A stretch of 29,524 nucleotides of DNA from a virus. Of the stretch, positions 22,445-29,524 are shown piece after piece (within the stretch, counting starts at the first letter, position 1; the number at the start of each line of letters is the position of its first letter). The DNA lies in the IMG/VR virus record IMGVR_UViG_3300031886_001092, positions 1 through 29,524 of that record; one strand, 5' to 3'. Below the pieces are notes generated by a model. It was given only the letters and a program-made list of their open reading frames with translations. It did no database searches and was not told the DNA's origin. The position numbers and the translations under genes were made by a program.

Positions 22445-23435
22445 GCTCATGCCTTTCAAACTGTTTGTTTAGTTTATCAAAAGTACCGCATTGTTTCGAA
22501 CATTCTTTTAATCCGGTTGTTGTCCAACACCCACTAATGGTACTAAAGAAGCCACTATCAAATATTTCACGCAAACTTGTATTATGTAAATTAGGAAATT
22601 TTTTAACCTTTGTCATATAGTCCATGCGTGTATTTGCTGTTTGTGGTACCCATTCTAAATCTAACCAACAACAAGGTGAAACATTTCCAGTAGCACTTAT
22701 ATATAATTGACTATCTTCTTTTGCCTTACAAGTAATAGTTGGTAATAATTCACTTTCAGCAGTTTTTACTTTCCCAATCATATCTTCGCTTCTCTTTGTA
22801 GGATAAAGCGTATGGGTAATATTATAGTCATCATCAATAACATCTAATTTACCATCCCTAAATCTTGTAGTGTGTTTAATACTAAATCCTTTAAATCCTA
22901 GCTCTTTACTTAACTGTTCACAAGCATCAACTTGATGTTCATTATGTTTAAAAACTAACATATCCCAACGAGCATCTCCTCCTGCACTAATAAACTCTTG
23001 TGCATTAGCTATAATTCTTTCCCAATCTGTGCTAATTCTGTATAAAGAGTGTGTATCTTTTAATCCATCAATCCCAAATATAACTTTAACTTTATAAAAC
23101 GCAAGAGCTTGCCACCATCCTTTATTTCTACCACTACCGTTGGTATTCATTACTAGTGCCATATGAGGGTTATGTTCACGCAAATAATTAAAAATCTTAA
23201 GAGTATCTTCTGCTATCATTGGATCACCTAAATTACCGCACATACTGAGATGGTCTAATTGTTTAATAAAGTCAATATCGAACCAGTCTATAAAATTTGC
23301 TAATGAAACTTCTTCTAAATCTACTCCATCTCTTAACGGACCACCATTAATTCTTCTGGGACACATAGGACAACGAGCTTGACATTTACTTGTCACCTCA
23401 AAGTGTATTGATGTTATGTCGTCTATCTTATACAT
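22437..23435 (-). CDS. Radical SAM enzyme (sub-family A)
   Basis: A 332-residue protein with CQARCPMC at 18-25, MCGNLGDPM in place of GGEP, VMNTNGSG and FGIDGL. Extra Cys lie in the C-terminal third (ITCKAK, SPCCWL, GCWTT, CSKQCG). It is a close paralogue of the protein at 13069-14046 with the same AGG-ARW-MLVF-HN--QVD stretch. It overlaps the upstream SGNH-like gene and the downstream radical SAM gene by 8 nt each. A shared substrate class with the + strand copy is likely; the substrate itself is unknown. Confidence 0.85.
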   Translation of the reverse strand: MYKIDDITSIHFEVTSKCQARCPMCPRRINGGPLRDGVDLEEVSLANFIDWFDIDFIKQLDHLSMCGNLGDPMIAEDTLKIFNYLREHNPHMALVMNTNGSGRNKGWWQALAFYKVKVIFGIDGLKDTHSLYRISTDWERIIANAQEFISAGGDARWDMLVFKHNEHQVDACEQLSKELGFKGFSIKHTTRFRDGKLDVIDDDYNITHTLYPTKRSEDMIGKVKTAESELLPTITCKAKEDSQLYISATGNVSPCCWLDLEWVPQTANTRMDYMTKVKKFPNLHNTSLREIFDSGFFSTISGCWTTTGLKECSKQCGTFDKLNKQFERHEHE

Positions 23436-24201
23436 CTAAATTACCAGCTATTCTTTCTGCAACAAGTCTTATAGTTTGCCTACCAGGATGAATATTGTCT
23501 CTTCCTTTATCCGATACATTAGGACGAGGAGAACCTAAATCATCACATCTCATAACCTTAGCAGTTTCTTGGAAGTAACTTGCTTCATAATACTCAATAT
23601 CTTCCCATAGTTGCTTACTAGTTAAACTAGCAAATAAGGCGTGTATCTCTCCGTGTTCTTTAGATTCTGTCCAACGACCTATATAGTTACTAGGCGTTAC
23701 GTTCCACGGACCATAAAAAGTTAAATCTTTACGATGATAATATACTGTTCGATCATATCCTGTCCACAGATGAACTACTGCTTTAGGAGTTGGATAGTTA
23801 GCATTTAAAATTATTGAATTATGCAATGAATAGGTAATAGAACTTCCACCAACGCCCATATTGATTACAGGTCGATTAAGTATACTAGATAATTGACTAC
23901 TAACAGTATCAGCATCATCAACTCCAACACCAAATACCGCACTACACCCAAATATAACTACTGATTCTGCCCAGTCAATATCTGCAAATTGTTCTGTTCG
24001 GTAATGATGTTTATTAAGAGTGTAATTAACTGGCTTGGTTCTATACTCCCAATCGTTAGATTGTGTTTTAAGATTCTTTTGATATAACTCGTTAGAATCT
24101 GTACCACCAGCAGTAAAATTATTAATTATATCATTATTACCAGCAGTTGGTAAGAACTTCCCAGACCTAATAGATTTTTGTATACTAGCAAACATCTTCA
24201 T
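23428..24201 (-). CDS. SGNH hydrolase / acyltransferase-like protein
   Basis: A 257-residue protein with SGNH-type motifs: block I as GCS (85-87, nucleophile Ser87 kept, usual Asp changed to Cys), NMGVGGSS (114-121) and DNIHPG (235-240) supplying the Asp-His pair. SGNH enzymes remove or transfer O-acyl groups on sugars and other molecules. About 80 residues precede block I, more than usual. AGGA lies 8 nt before the ATG. It overlaps the PCMT gene upstream by 17 nt and the radical SAM gene downstream by 8. A glycan O-acetyl function is plausible. Confidence 0.75.
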   Translation of the reverse strand: MKMFASIQKSIRSGKFLPTAGNNDIINNFTAGGTDSNELYQKNLKTQSNDWEYRTKPVNYTLNKHHYRTEQFADIDWAESVVIFGCSAVFGVGVDDADTVSSQLSSILNRPVINMGVGGSSITYSLHNSIILNANYPTPKAVVHLWTGYDRTVYYHRKDLTFYGPWNVTPSNYIGRWTESKEHGEIHALFASLTSKQLWEDIEYYEASYFQETAKVMRCDDLGSPRPNVSDKGRDNIHPGRQTIRLVAERIAGNLDV

Positions 24202-24847
24202 CTAAGACATCCTTTACAAATGGGACAAATCTTACTCCTATTAAAGATTGTTGCTCAATCAATGGAACCCCAGCAATTTCCTTTTTCTTTGTAACTAATA
24301 ATAATTTACCCTTAACAGGTATAATCATTTTTCCACCATCTACTAATTGTTTTGTTAATTCAGTTGGGATTTCGTCTGCCATAGCTGTTACCATAATTCT
24401 ATCATAAGGTGCAAATTCTTTCCACCCTTTATAACCATCGCCAACTTTACTAATAATATTTTCATACTTTTTAAGTTTTGGTGCAGTCATTTCATATAAT
24501 TCTTTAATTCGTTCTACAGTATAAACTTCTTGTACTAATTCAGATAATATAGCGGCTTGATAACCTGAACCCATTCCTATTTCTAATACTCTATGCAATG
24601 GTTGGAGTTGAAGCATATCAGTCATATATGCTACAATGAAAGGTTGGGAAATAGTTTGTCCGTGACCGATTGGAACTGGCATATCTTCGTAAGATAATTC
24701 TTTAACAAAATGATGCCTTGGTATTAAAGTCATAGCATATATAACTCTTGAATCAATAGCTTTTCCTTTTCCATAACTTAAAGCATGAGCATTAATTGTT
24801 TGTAACATTTCGTTCTGTAACTGTTTATCTATTAATCTAGTTTTCAT
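24185..24847 (-). CDS. pcm: Protein-L-isoaspartate O-methyltransferase
   Basis: A 220-residue protein with the full family pattern: GHGQTISQP at 61-69, VLEIGMGSGYQAA (about 87-99, SAM loop), EVYTVERI, GDGYKGW, PYDRIMVTA and GGKMIIPV. PCMTs methylate isoaspartate in damaged proteins to allow repair. Length and motifs are normal, so it should be active. In this setting it may be re-used to methylate another carboxylate, as PCMT-like enzymes in some peptide-tailoring clusters do; here that is only an inference. It overlaps the methyltransferase upstream by four bases and the SGNH gene downstream by 17. Confidence 0.9.
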   Translation of the reverse strand: MKTRLIDKQLQNEMLQTINAHALSYGKGKAIDSRVIYAMTLIPRHHFVKELSYEDMPVPIGHGQTISQPFIVAYMTDMLQLQPLHRVLEIGMGSGYQAAILSELVQEVYTVERIKELYEMTAPKLKKYENIISKVGDGYKGWKEFAPYDRIMVTAMADEIPTELTKQLVDGGKMIIPVKGKLLLVTKKKEIAGVPLIEQQSLIGVRFVPFVKDVLDEDVC

Positions 24848-25461
24848 TTTCTTCCAATTATCATATACCTATCATATTCAGGTAATTCTAATGTGCCTGA
24901 ATAAAAAGGTTTACTAATTTTAGAGTTCCATTTAAAATCATCAAGGCTAGCAGAACAATTAATATGTTCTTTATGTGATGCAAAATTATTACTTTGTACA
25001 ACTATCCATGTATCAGGATCTATTTTTTCTAACCAAGCATCGTATTGTTTTTGCGTAATATGTTCACAACTTGAATTAATAACAATCTGCGGATGTTCTG
25101 TATATTCGTAATCACACATATCTGCTGTAACTGCCTTAAAAGCAGACGGTTCAGCCATTTCATATTTTTTATTCATCTTTATTGCTATCTCTTCACATCT
25201 AGGATCAATATCAACACTCGTAATATGTCTAACACCAAGCTCACTATTAAAAAGCATTGTTGATAATACTCCATACCAACCGCCAAAAATAACTATTTTA
25301 TTTGTTGTTGCATGAGTAACTTTAGGAAGTTCGTCACATAACCAAACTTTACTTTTAAGTTGTCCGTGCCAGAAGCTTTCTAGCATATGATAACGTTGAT
25401 GATTATCTTCATCACGGATTGCATCCATCCAATAAGCTATATCATTAATATCTATTTTCAT
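24844..25461 (-). CDS. SAM-dependent methyltransferase-like protein
   Basis: A 205-residue protein with a class I methyltransferase core: IVIFGGWYGVLSTML (motif I, with GGWYG for the usual GxGxG), ITSVDIDPRCEEIA (acidic motif II), ADMCDY and IVINSSCEHI. It may instead be a distant Rossmann-like enzyme because motif I is irregular. ATGA-type overlaps link it to the radical SAM gene upstream and to pcm downstream. Substrate unknown. Confidence 0.7.
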   Translation of the reverse strand: MKIDINDIAYWMDAIRDEDNHQRYHMLESFWHGQLKSKVWLCDELPKVTHATTNKIVIFGGWYGVLSTMLFNSELGVRHITSVDIDPRCEEIAIKMNKKYEMAEPSAFKAVTADMCDYEYTEHPQIVINSSCEHITQKQYDAWLEKIDPDTWIVVQSNNFASHKEHINCSASLDDFKWNSKISKPFYSGTLELPEYDRYMIIGRK

Positions 25462-26417
25462 ACACTTTCTTTTGGTATTTTACTATCTGCACTACTTACA
25501 CAAGTCGGTGTTATACAAACCTTAGGTTCTTTAAATAAAGTAAATCCATCTTCAATAGTACCTAAAGGATCATCATGACAGCTATATCCTCTTTTAATTT
25601 CGCCGCCTGGTTCGCGAACAATACAACTTTGATAACCTGCATTACACATCCACCCTTTAAATTTATTAAACTGATGAGCATTTAATCTTTCTGCTTGATC
25701 TAAAGTATATTCTTTTCCTTCTTTATCATATAATGCAACTTGATTCGTTTCTTGTTCCATATCATTTTGTAATATTTCCCATTGATCAAAAGTATATCCT
25801 TCAACTACTGCACTTGCTGTATCATTACTTTGTGGTTTAAGAGTAACGTGTAATCCTTGATCTTTAAAACGTTGAGCTCTTGCACGATATTCATCAAACA
25901 TAGCAGGAACCATAACTTGATTGATTGTTACTAACACTCCTTGATCTTGCAAGAATACAAGTTTCCCTGCAAATTCTTTTTCATCAGAAAATTCTGCATG
26001 ATAACTTGCTGTTATACTTTTACGATCTAATCCCTCTGTTGCTGTTAACCATTTGTTCCACCAATTAAATCCTGGACTAGCATTAGTAGTCATATGTAAA
26101 CTAAGATAATTACTAACAGGTTCTTTATATGCTTTAAGTAAACCCATTAAATCTTTATATACTGTAGGTTCACCTCCACTAAAACTAAAATGAAACTGAT
26201 CAAATCCATGTGCCCTAGCTTGACTTTTAATTTCATCCATTGTACGAATGTATTCTAAAAGCGGCCTATGGTCTACAACTTTGCTTTTAGCATACGGCCA
26301 GCAATAGCTACAATCATAATTACAAAATCTTCCTAAGATCCAACTAACTGAAAAAATATTATTTTCCAGCATAGTTCTTTGCCCTAGTTTAACTATATCT
26401 TCAAATGGAATTGTCAT
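25458..26417 (-). CDS. Radical SAM enzyme (sub-family C, SPASM-like)
   Basis: A 319-residue protein with CNYDCSYC at 32-39, SGGEP at 80-84 and TTNASPG. A C-terminal segment with five Cys (GWMCNAGYQSC, GYSCHDD, VCITPTC) suggests an auxiliary Fe-S cluster. It is a paralogue of the protein at 19589-20491 in the same unit. Its start overlaps the end of the glycosyltransferase gene by 17 nt and its end overlaps the methyltransferase gene by four bases. Substrate unknown. Confidence 0.86.
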   Translation of the reverse strand: MTIPFEDIVKLGQRTMLENNIFSVSWILGRFCNYDCSYCWPYAKSKVVDHRPLLEYIRTMDEIKSQARAHGFDQFHFSFSGGEPTVYKDLMGLLKAYKEPVSNYLSLHMTTNASPGFNWWNKWLTATEGLDRKSITASYHAEFSDEKEFAGKLVFLQDQGVLVTINQVMVPAMFDEYRARAQRFKDQGLHVTLKPQSNDTASAVVEGYTFDQWEILQNDMEQETNQVALYDKEGKEYTLDQAERLNAHQFNKFKGWMCNAGYQSCIVREPGGEIKRGYSCHDDPLGTIEDGFTLFKEPKVCITPTCVSSADSKIPKESV

Positions 26418-27081
26418 ATTGTTCCTTCAACCATTTAAAATCATTAATTTTAAATAATGCTTCTTTATTACCTTGGTTTGCTTCTCCATACTTCTTACCT
26501 GCATTTGCACCTTGGATAGCATAATCGCCATTTGGTTTATCCATCCCTTCATTACACCACACTAATAATCGCATCTCAGTTTCTTCATCTACTTGTCCTC
26601 TAATAAGTTTACTTGATAACTTAACACATTCACGAAATGCACTTTTCCACGTATTAAAAGGATCTGTATTAAATGCTGTAGTATTACTAATTTCCTCATG
26701 AGCATAAAATTTATTACTAATACTAGTTGTCATATCAGGATGACTAACATCCATATCTATTGTAAGTTGCCTTGGCAATAACTTTACACCGCCATGTCCA
26801 TATTCTAAAAAGTTAATAGGATTCTGACAACGCCATACATGAACAGCATCATGATCCCATTCACTTGCAATATAATCAAACTTCCAATCTTCTTTTAACT
26901 GAGCATCTCCGTCTACTACCCAAAACATTTTTGTAAAACACTTTTTAGCCGCGGCTATATGTGCTTGATGTATTCCTTTCACCCCATGGACACGCTTGGC
27001 CATAGGAAACCTTGCCTTTAAATCTTCGTAAACTTTATCTGCATTAGGTTCTTCATAGCTTATAAAAACAATATCATACAT
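26401..27081 (-). CDS. Glycosyltransferase-like protein (GT-A type) of marine phages
   Basis: A 226-residue protein opening MYDIVFISYEEPNADK, then RVHGVKGIHQAHIAAAK and MFWVVDGDA, where D57-G-D59 is a GT-A DxD-type metal/nucleotide-sugar motif. From memory, similar short proteins occur in T4-like cyanophages annotated as glycosyltransferases. I chose the ATG at 27081 because GAGGA lies 5 nt upstream; an upstream TTG at 27093 would put the SD inside the gene. It follows the cupin gene by 8 nt. It likely transfers a sugar to a virion or cell-surface acceptor. Confidence 0.75.
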   Translation of the reverse strand: MYDIVFISYEEPNADKVYEDLKARFPMAKRVHGVKGIHQAHIAAAKKCFTKMFWVVDGDAQLKEDWKFDYIASEWDHDAVHVWRCQNPINFLEYGHGGVKLLPRQLTIDMDVSHPDMTTSISNKFYAHEEISNTTAFNTDPFNTWKSAFRECVKLSSKLIRGQVDEETEMRLLVWCNEGMDKPNGDYAIQGANAGKKYGEANQGNKEALFKINDFKWLKEQYDNSI

Positions 27082-27089
27082 CTTATTCC

Positions 27090-27632
27090 TCAATCAAAAT
27101 TAATTGATAACGATAATCTTTCTTCAGGAACAGTAACAACCTGATGTTGTGTTCCTGTAGGTATAACAATAACATCATTTTTATGTGTAACTAATGATTT
27201 GCCTCCAACTAACCAATCAGACGAACCATGTAACTGTTTAACTATAACCTCATACTCATGCTGGTGGGCAGGAAAACTTGCAGTTTGCGTTTTATTACCT
27301 TTTGATATATAAAAATTAGCATTAATAGGAGATCCGAATCCTAAAGTTAATTTTCTTTCTAATGAACGTAATTCAGCAGTTAAATCTAAGACATTAGAAA
27401 TAATAGCAGTAAACCCTTCATCATAGTAACTTTTAAATATGTCAAAATTTATAAATCCATCATGTTTAAATAAATCATAATGATTAACTGATTCCCCCTT
27501 ATTAGTAATAATTTCAATTGCTGGCTGTCCCCAAGGATATGAATGGGGCCATCTACGTCTTACTTTTAAGAAGTTTAAAACATCTGCATTTTTTAAATTT
27601 ATTTTATGGTCAATAATAATATTTTTAAACAT
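27090..27632 (-). CDS. Cupin / JmjC-like protein
   Basis: A 180-residue protein whose C-terminal half is a small beta-barrel: FPAHQHEYEVIVKQLHG (119-135), with His123, His125 and acidic residues as metal-ligand candidates, GSSDWLVGG, then NDVIVIPTGTQHQV with distal His163. The pattern recalls cupin-4/JmjC-type Fe/2OG oxygenases, but a 2OG-binding Lys/Arg cannot be named with confidence. It could instead be a sugar isomerase/epimerase-type cupin. It overlaps the upstream SGNH gene by 8 nt. Confidence 0.68.
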   Translation of the reverse strand: MFKNIIIDHKINLKNADVLNFLKVRRRWPHSYPWGQPAIEIITNKGESVNHYDLFKHDGFINFDIFKSYYDEGFTAIISNVLDLTAELRSLERKLTLGFGSPINANFYISKGNKTQTASFPAHQHEYEVIVKQLHGSSDWLVGGKSLVTHKNDVIVIPTGTQHQVVTVPEERLSLSINFD

Positions 27633-28476
27633 AAGGCTCCAATTCTTTTGCTAATTGCTCGTGCAATATCCGTCCTGGATGGGCATTATCAGGAAAATCA
27701 TCTGACTCTTTCATATAATTAACAATTTCTTCATAGTCATTTACTATTTTTTTAAATTCTTCTGTTTCCGCTAAATCAGATCTTAGAGAACTAATATTAT
27801 TAATTGCTTCCCAAGATGTAATTAAAGGTATATCTCTACCTAGTATTTTTTTCAACCAATCTTTATGAACGTGCTTAATAAAAGAATAATCGTTTTCCAT
27901 TCCCCATGTACGTCCCCATCCTTCTATTACAATCCAAGGAATGTTTGTTTCATCATAAACACGTTGAGCACCTTCAAATGCAACTTGCATTAAAGTACGA
28001 TCCAATTCACGAATTGTTTTAGTATAATCTATACCAGCTTTATAACTTGTTTGAAAATGTTTTTCTAAATCAACTAACCCTGCCTCTACTGCCGTCTCAC
28101 GTTTATCTTTAATTCTTGTATAATTTCTAGCAGGTTCTGTTAACATCCAAATAATAACATCGGGATTATAAAATACAGGAGATGTAAAAGGAGGTGCTAA
28201 TCCTAAGGCTTCTTCTGCTCTAAAAATTGCTTCAAAGTTTCCAGCACCGCCAAAAGAATAATTAGCAACTGCATGACCAAACAATTTTTCTAAAGAATAA
28301 CCAAAGCCAGGCCAAACTAATTGAAAGGGTTTAGGATATTTTATCTCAAGATATTGATCTTGATTAAACGGTCTAAAAATAGTATTATCTCTTAGTGAAG
28401 CACACCCAGGGCCAGGAGTAATTGTACCCCATTCACCTAATCCGTTACTGTCTCCAACTATTAATATTCTTTTCAT
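27625..28476 (-). CDS. SGNH hydrolase-like protein
   Basis: A 283-residue protein with a canonical start MKRILIVGDSNGLGEW (nucleophile Ser10), YSFGGAGNFEA (block II Gly) and DNAHPG near the C-terminus (Asp263, His266). It lies next to the NDP-sugar dehydrogenase (four-base overlap) and is the second SGNH protein of the unit, but it is not closely similar to the one at 23428-24201. A role in acylating or deacylating a sugar is plausible. No signal peptide is seen, so it would act in the cytoplasm. Confidence 0.77.
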   Translation of the reverse strand: MKRILIVGDSNGLGEWGTITPGPGCASLRDNTIFRPFNQDQYLEIKYPKPFQLVWPGFGYSLEKLFGHAVANYSFGGAGNFEAIFRAEEALGLAPPFTSPVFYNPDVIIWMLTEPARNYTRIKDKRETAVEAGLVDLEKHFQTSYKAGIDYTKTIRELDRTLMQVAFEGAQRVYDETNIPWIVIEGWGRTWGMENDYSFIKHVHKDWLKKILGRDIPLITSWEAINNISSLRSDLAETEEFKKIVNDYEEIVNYMKESDDFPDNAHPGRILHEQLAKELEPYV

Positions 28477-29524
28477 CGTGTGTTGCCATAATAAATTACC
28501 TTGTGTTTAGTTGATTTATACTTCCTCCAAGGATCTACTACAATACTATCGTCATTCAAGAAGCAATATAATTCAGAATGTGCTAATAAAACAATTGCAC
28601 TAAAAGGTCCTTTCTGCGGACTTACCAATGGATCGACATGGATACAATGATATCCGATATCTAAACAATAATGACCAACTAATAAACTATAACTACCATC
28701 TGTTATTTCTACTCCTGGCTTATAACTAACTCCATTTAAGAGTATTGGCAGTTTAGTTTCATTGGCTAAATTAACTAACTTCTTAGCCATATTTTTAGCT
28801 TGTACTTCTCGTGTCTTCATTATAGCATCAAACAGATCATATTGCAAGTCCAATTTTTTGGCCATATGCCGTAATGCAATATTATCTCTTGGATGACAAG
28901 ATCCACCATCACCCATTCCTGCTGTCATATATTTTGAACTAATAATCCGTTTTTTACTTTTTGAAAGAGCGTTAGTGACTACATCGACATTAATGTTACC
29001 TTGCTTTTCAGCAACATCTTGGATCATGTTAACAAAACCAATTTTCATACTAATAAAAGTATTATAAAAGATTTTAATACACTCAGCTTCGTCCCACGTT
29101 CCTACTTCATAACGTGGTTTATTTTCCATTATAGTTTTATAGAACTCTACTAACTGTTCTGCATCAGAAGTTAATTTTCCATCTTCAGTTCCTATAATTA
29201 CCATTTCAGGATTTATCATATCCCACGCCACAGTTCCCATAGCTATAAAATAAGGATTATAAACAAACCGTGTGTTAGTAACTAATGGAACAAACTGACT
29301 ACGAGTAGTACCTGGCAAAACAGTACTAATAAGAACTAATAATTGATCCTTGTTCATATGAAGATTTGCTTCACGTAAAACATCAATAACAATATCGTAA
29401 CTAAAATCTTTAGGTTCTAAATGTGCCGTAGGGGCTTTACCGTCATAATCAGGATGATGCGGTGTAGGAACAGCAACAAAAACAATATCCCTATCTTGAA
29501 CTGTTTCAACAATATTAGCTTTAA
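28473..29524 (-). CDS. UDP-glucose/GDP-mannose dehydrogenase family protein (5' end outside window)
   Basis: The frame stays open from the stop at 28473 to the window end (last full codon 29522-29520), giving 349 visible residues; the true start and the N-terminal NAD loop lie outside. Visible landmarks are DIVFVAVPTPHHPD (Rossmann end), LISTVLPGTTR, the hinge SMKIGFVNMIQDVAE with the active-site-type Lys, GDGGSCHPRDN with the catalytic Cys, and LLNGVSYKPGVEITDGS of the C-terminal nucleotide domain. These enzymes oxidise NDP-hexoses to uronic acids in two steps. It feeds the glycosyltransferase/SDR set downstream and overlaps the SGNH gene by four bases. The exact sugar cannot be told. Confidence 0.87.
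   Translation of the reverse strand, partial: KANIVETVQDRDIVFVAVPTPHHPDYDGKAPTAHLEPKDFSYDIVIDVLREANLHMNKDQLLVLISTVLPGTTRSQFVPLVTNTRFVYNPYFIAMGTVAWDMINPEMVIIGTEDGKLTSDAEQLVEFYKTIMENKPRYEVGTWDEAECIKIFYNTFISMKIGFVNMIQDVAEKQGNINVDVVTNALSKSKKRIISSKYMTAGMGDGGSCHPRDNIALRHMAKKLDLQYDLFDAIMKTREVQAKNMAKKLVNLANETKLPILLNGVSYKPGVEITDGSYSLLVGHYCLDIGYHCIHVDPLVSPQKGPFSAIVLLAHSELYCFLNDDSIVVDPWRKYKSTKHKVIYYGNTR

Noticed and set aside
13069-26417. RiPP precursor peptide near the radical SAM genes
   Set aside because: Genes are packed with overlaps, and no short open frame with a leader-core pattern and SD was found. A precursor outside the window remains possible.
1-29524. CRISPR array, insertion sequence, integrase or attachment site
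   Set aside because: No regularly spaced repeats, transposase or integrase motifs, or flanking duplications were seen.

Overview
This window looks like part of the genome of a marine T4-like tailed phage (cyanophage or pelagiphage type). The signs are tightly packed, overlapping, AT-rich genes, T4-late-promoter-like octamers (NATAAATA) at several transcription-unit starts, a tail-fibre gene, and small conserved proteins of the kind found beside structural genes in such phages. The host cannot be told from the sequence. No tRNA, integrase, insertion sequence or CRISPR array was seen.

Layout. (1) 1-5403, + strand: the end of a MoxR-type AAA+ ATPase, a strong rho-independent terminator, a textbook sigma70-type promoter, a DUF2201-like metallopeptidase/VWA protein, five small proteins, and a tail fibre with an 18-nt tandem repeat. 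(2) 5449-6664, + strand: a truncated adenylate-forming (ANL) domain and a GNAT-like protein. (3) 13011-6591, - strand: an AspH-type 2-oxoglutarate (2OG) oxygenase, a large unknown protein, three further AspH-like oxygenases in a row, a beta-propeller-like protein and a flavin-dependent (tryptophan-type) halogenase. (4) 13069-19066, + strand: six overlapping genes in the order radical SAM, radical SAM, small kinase fold, propeller, propeller, radical SAM. (5) 29524-19050, - strand: thirteen tightly coupled genes, comprising an NDP-sugar dehydrogenase (running off the window), SGNH protein, cupin/JmjC-like protein, glycosyltransferase, radical SAM, methyltransferase, L-isoaspartyl methyltransferase, second SGNH protein, two radical SAM enzymes, a 2OG-oxygenase-like protein, another radical SAM and an SDR.

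The striking part is 6.6-29.5 kb. It holds seven radical SAM enzymes (three sub-families, one gene pair present twice in opposite orientation), four clear plus one doubtful 2OG/Fe(II) oxygenases, a JmjC/cupin, a halogenase, three beta-propeller proteins, two SGNH hydrolase/acyltransferase-like proteins, sugar enzymes and two methyltransferases. Almost all genes are translationally coupled. My inference is a large phage-borne tailoring island that builds and attaches an unusual modification. The target could be a virion glycan or a virion/host protein, with the propellers as possible substrates, scaffolds or receptor-binding parts. No RiPP precursor peptide is visible. Function is inferred from families and gene order only.

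Starts were revised where a Shine-Dalgarno (SD) sequence or a neighbouring stop codon argued for it; each such case is explained in its entry. No gap between genes exceeds about 105 bases.
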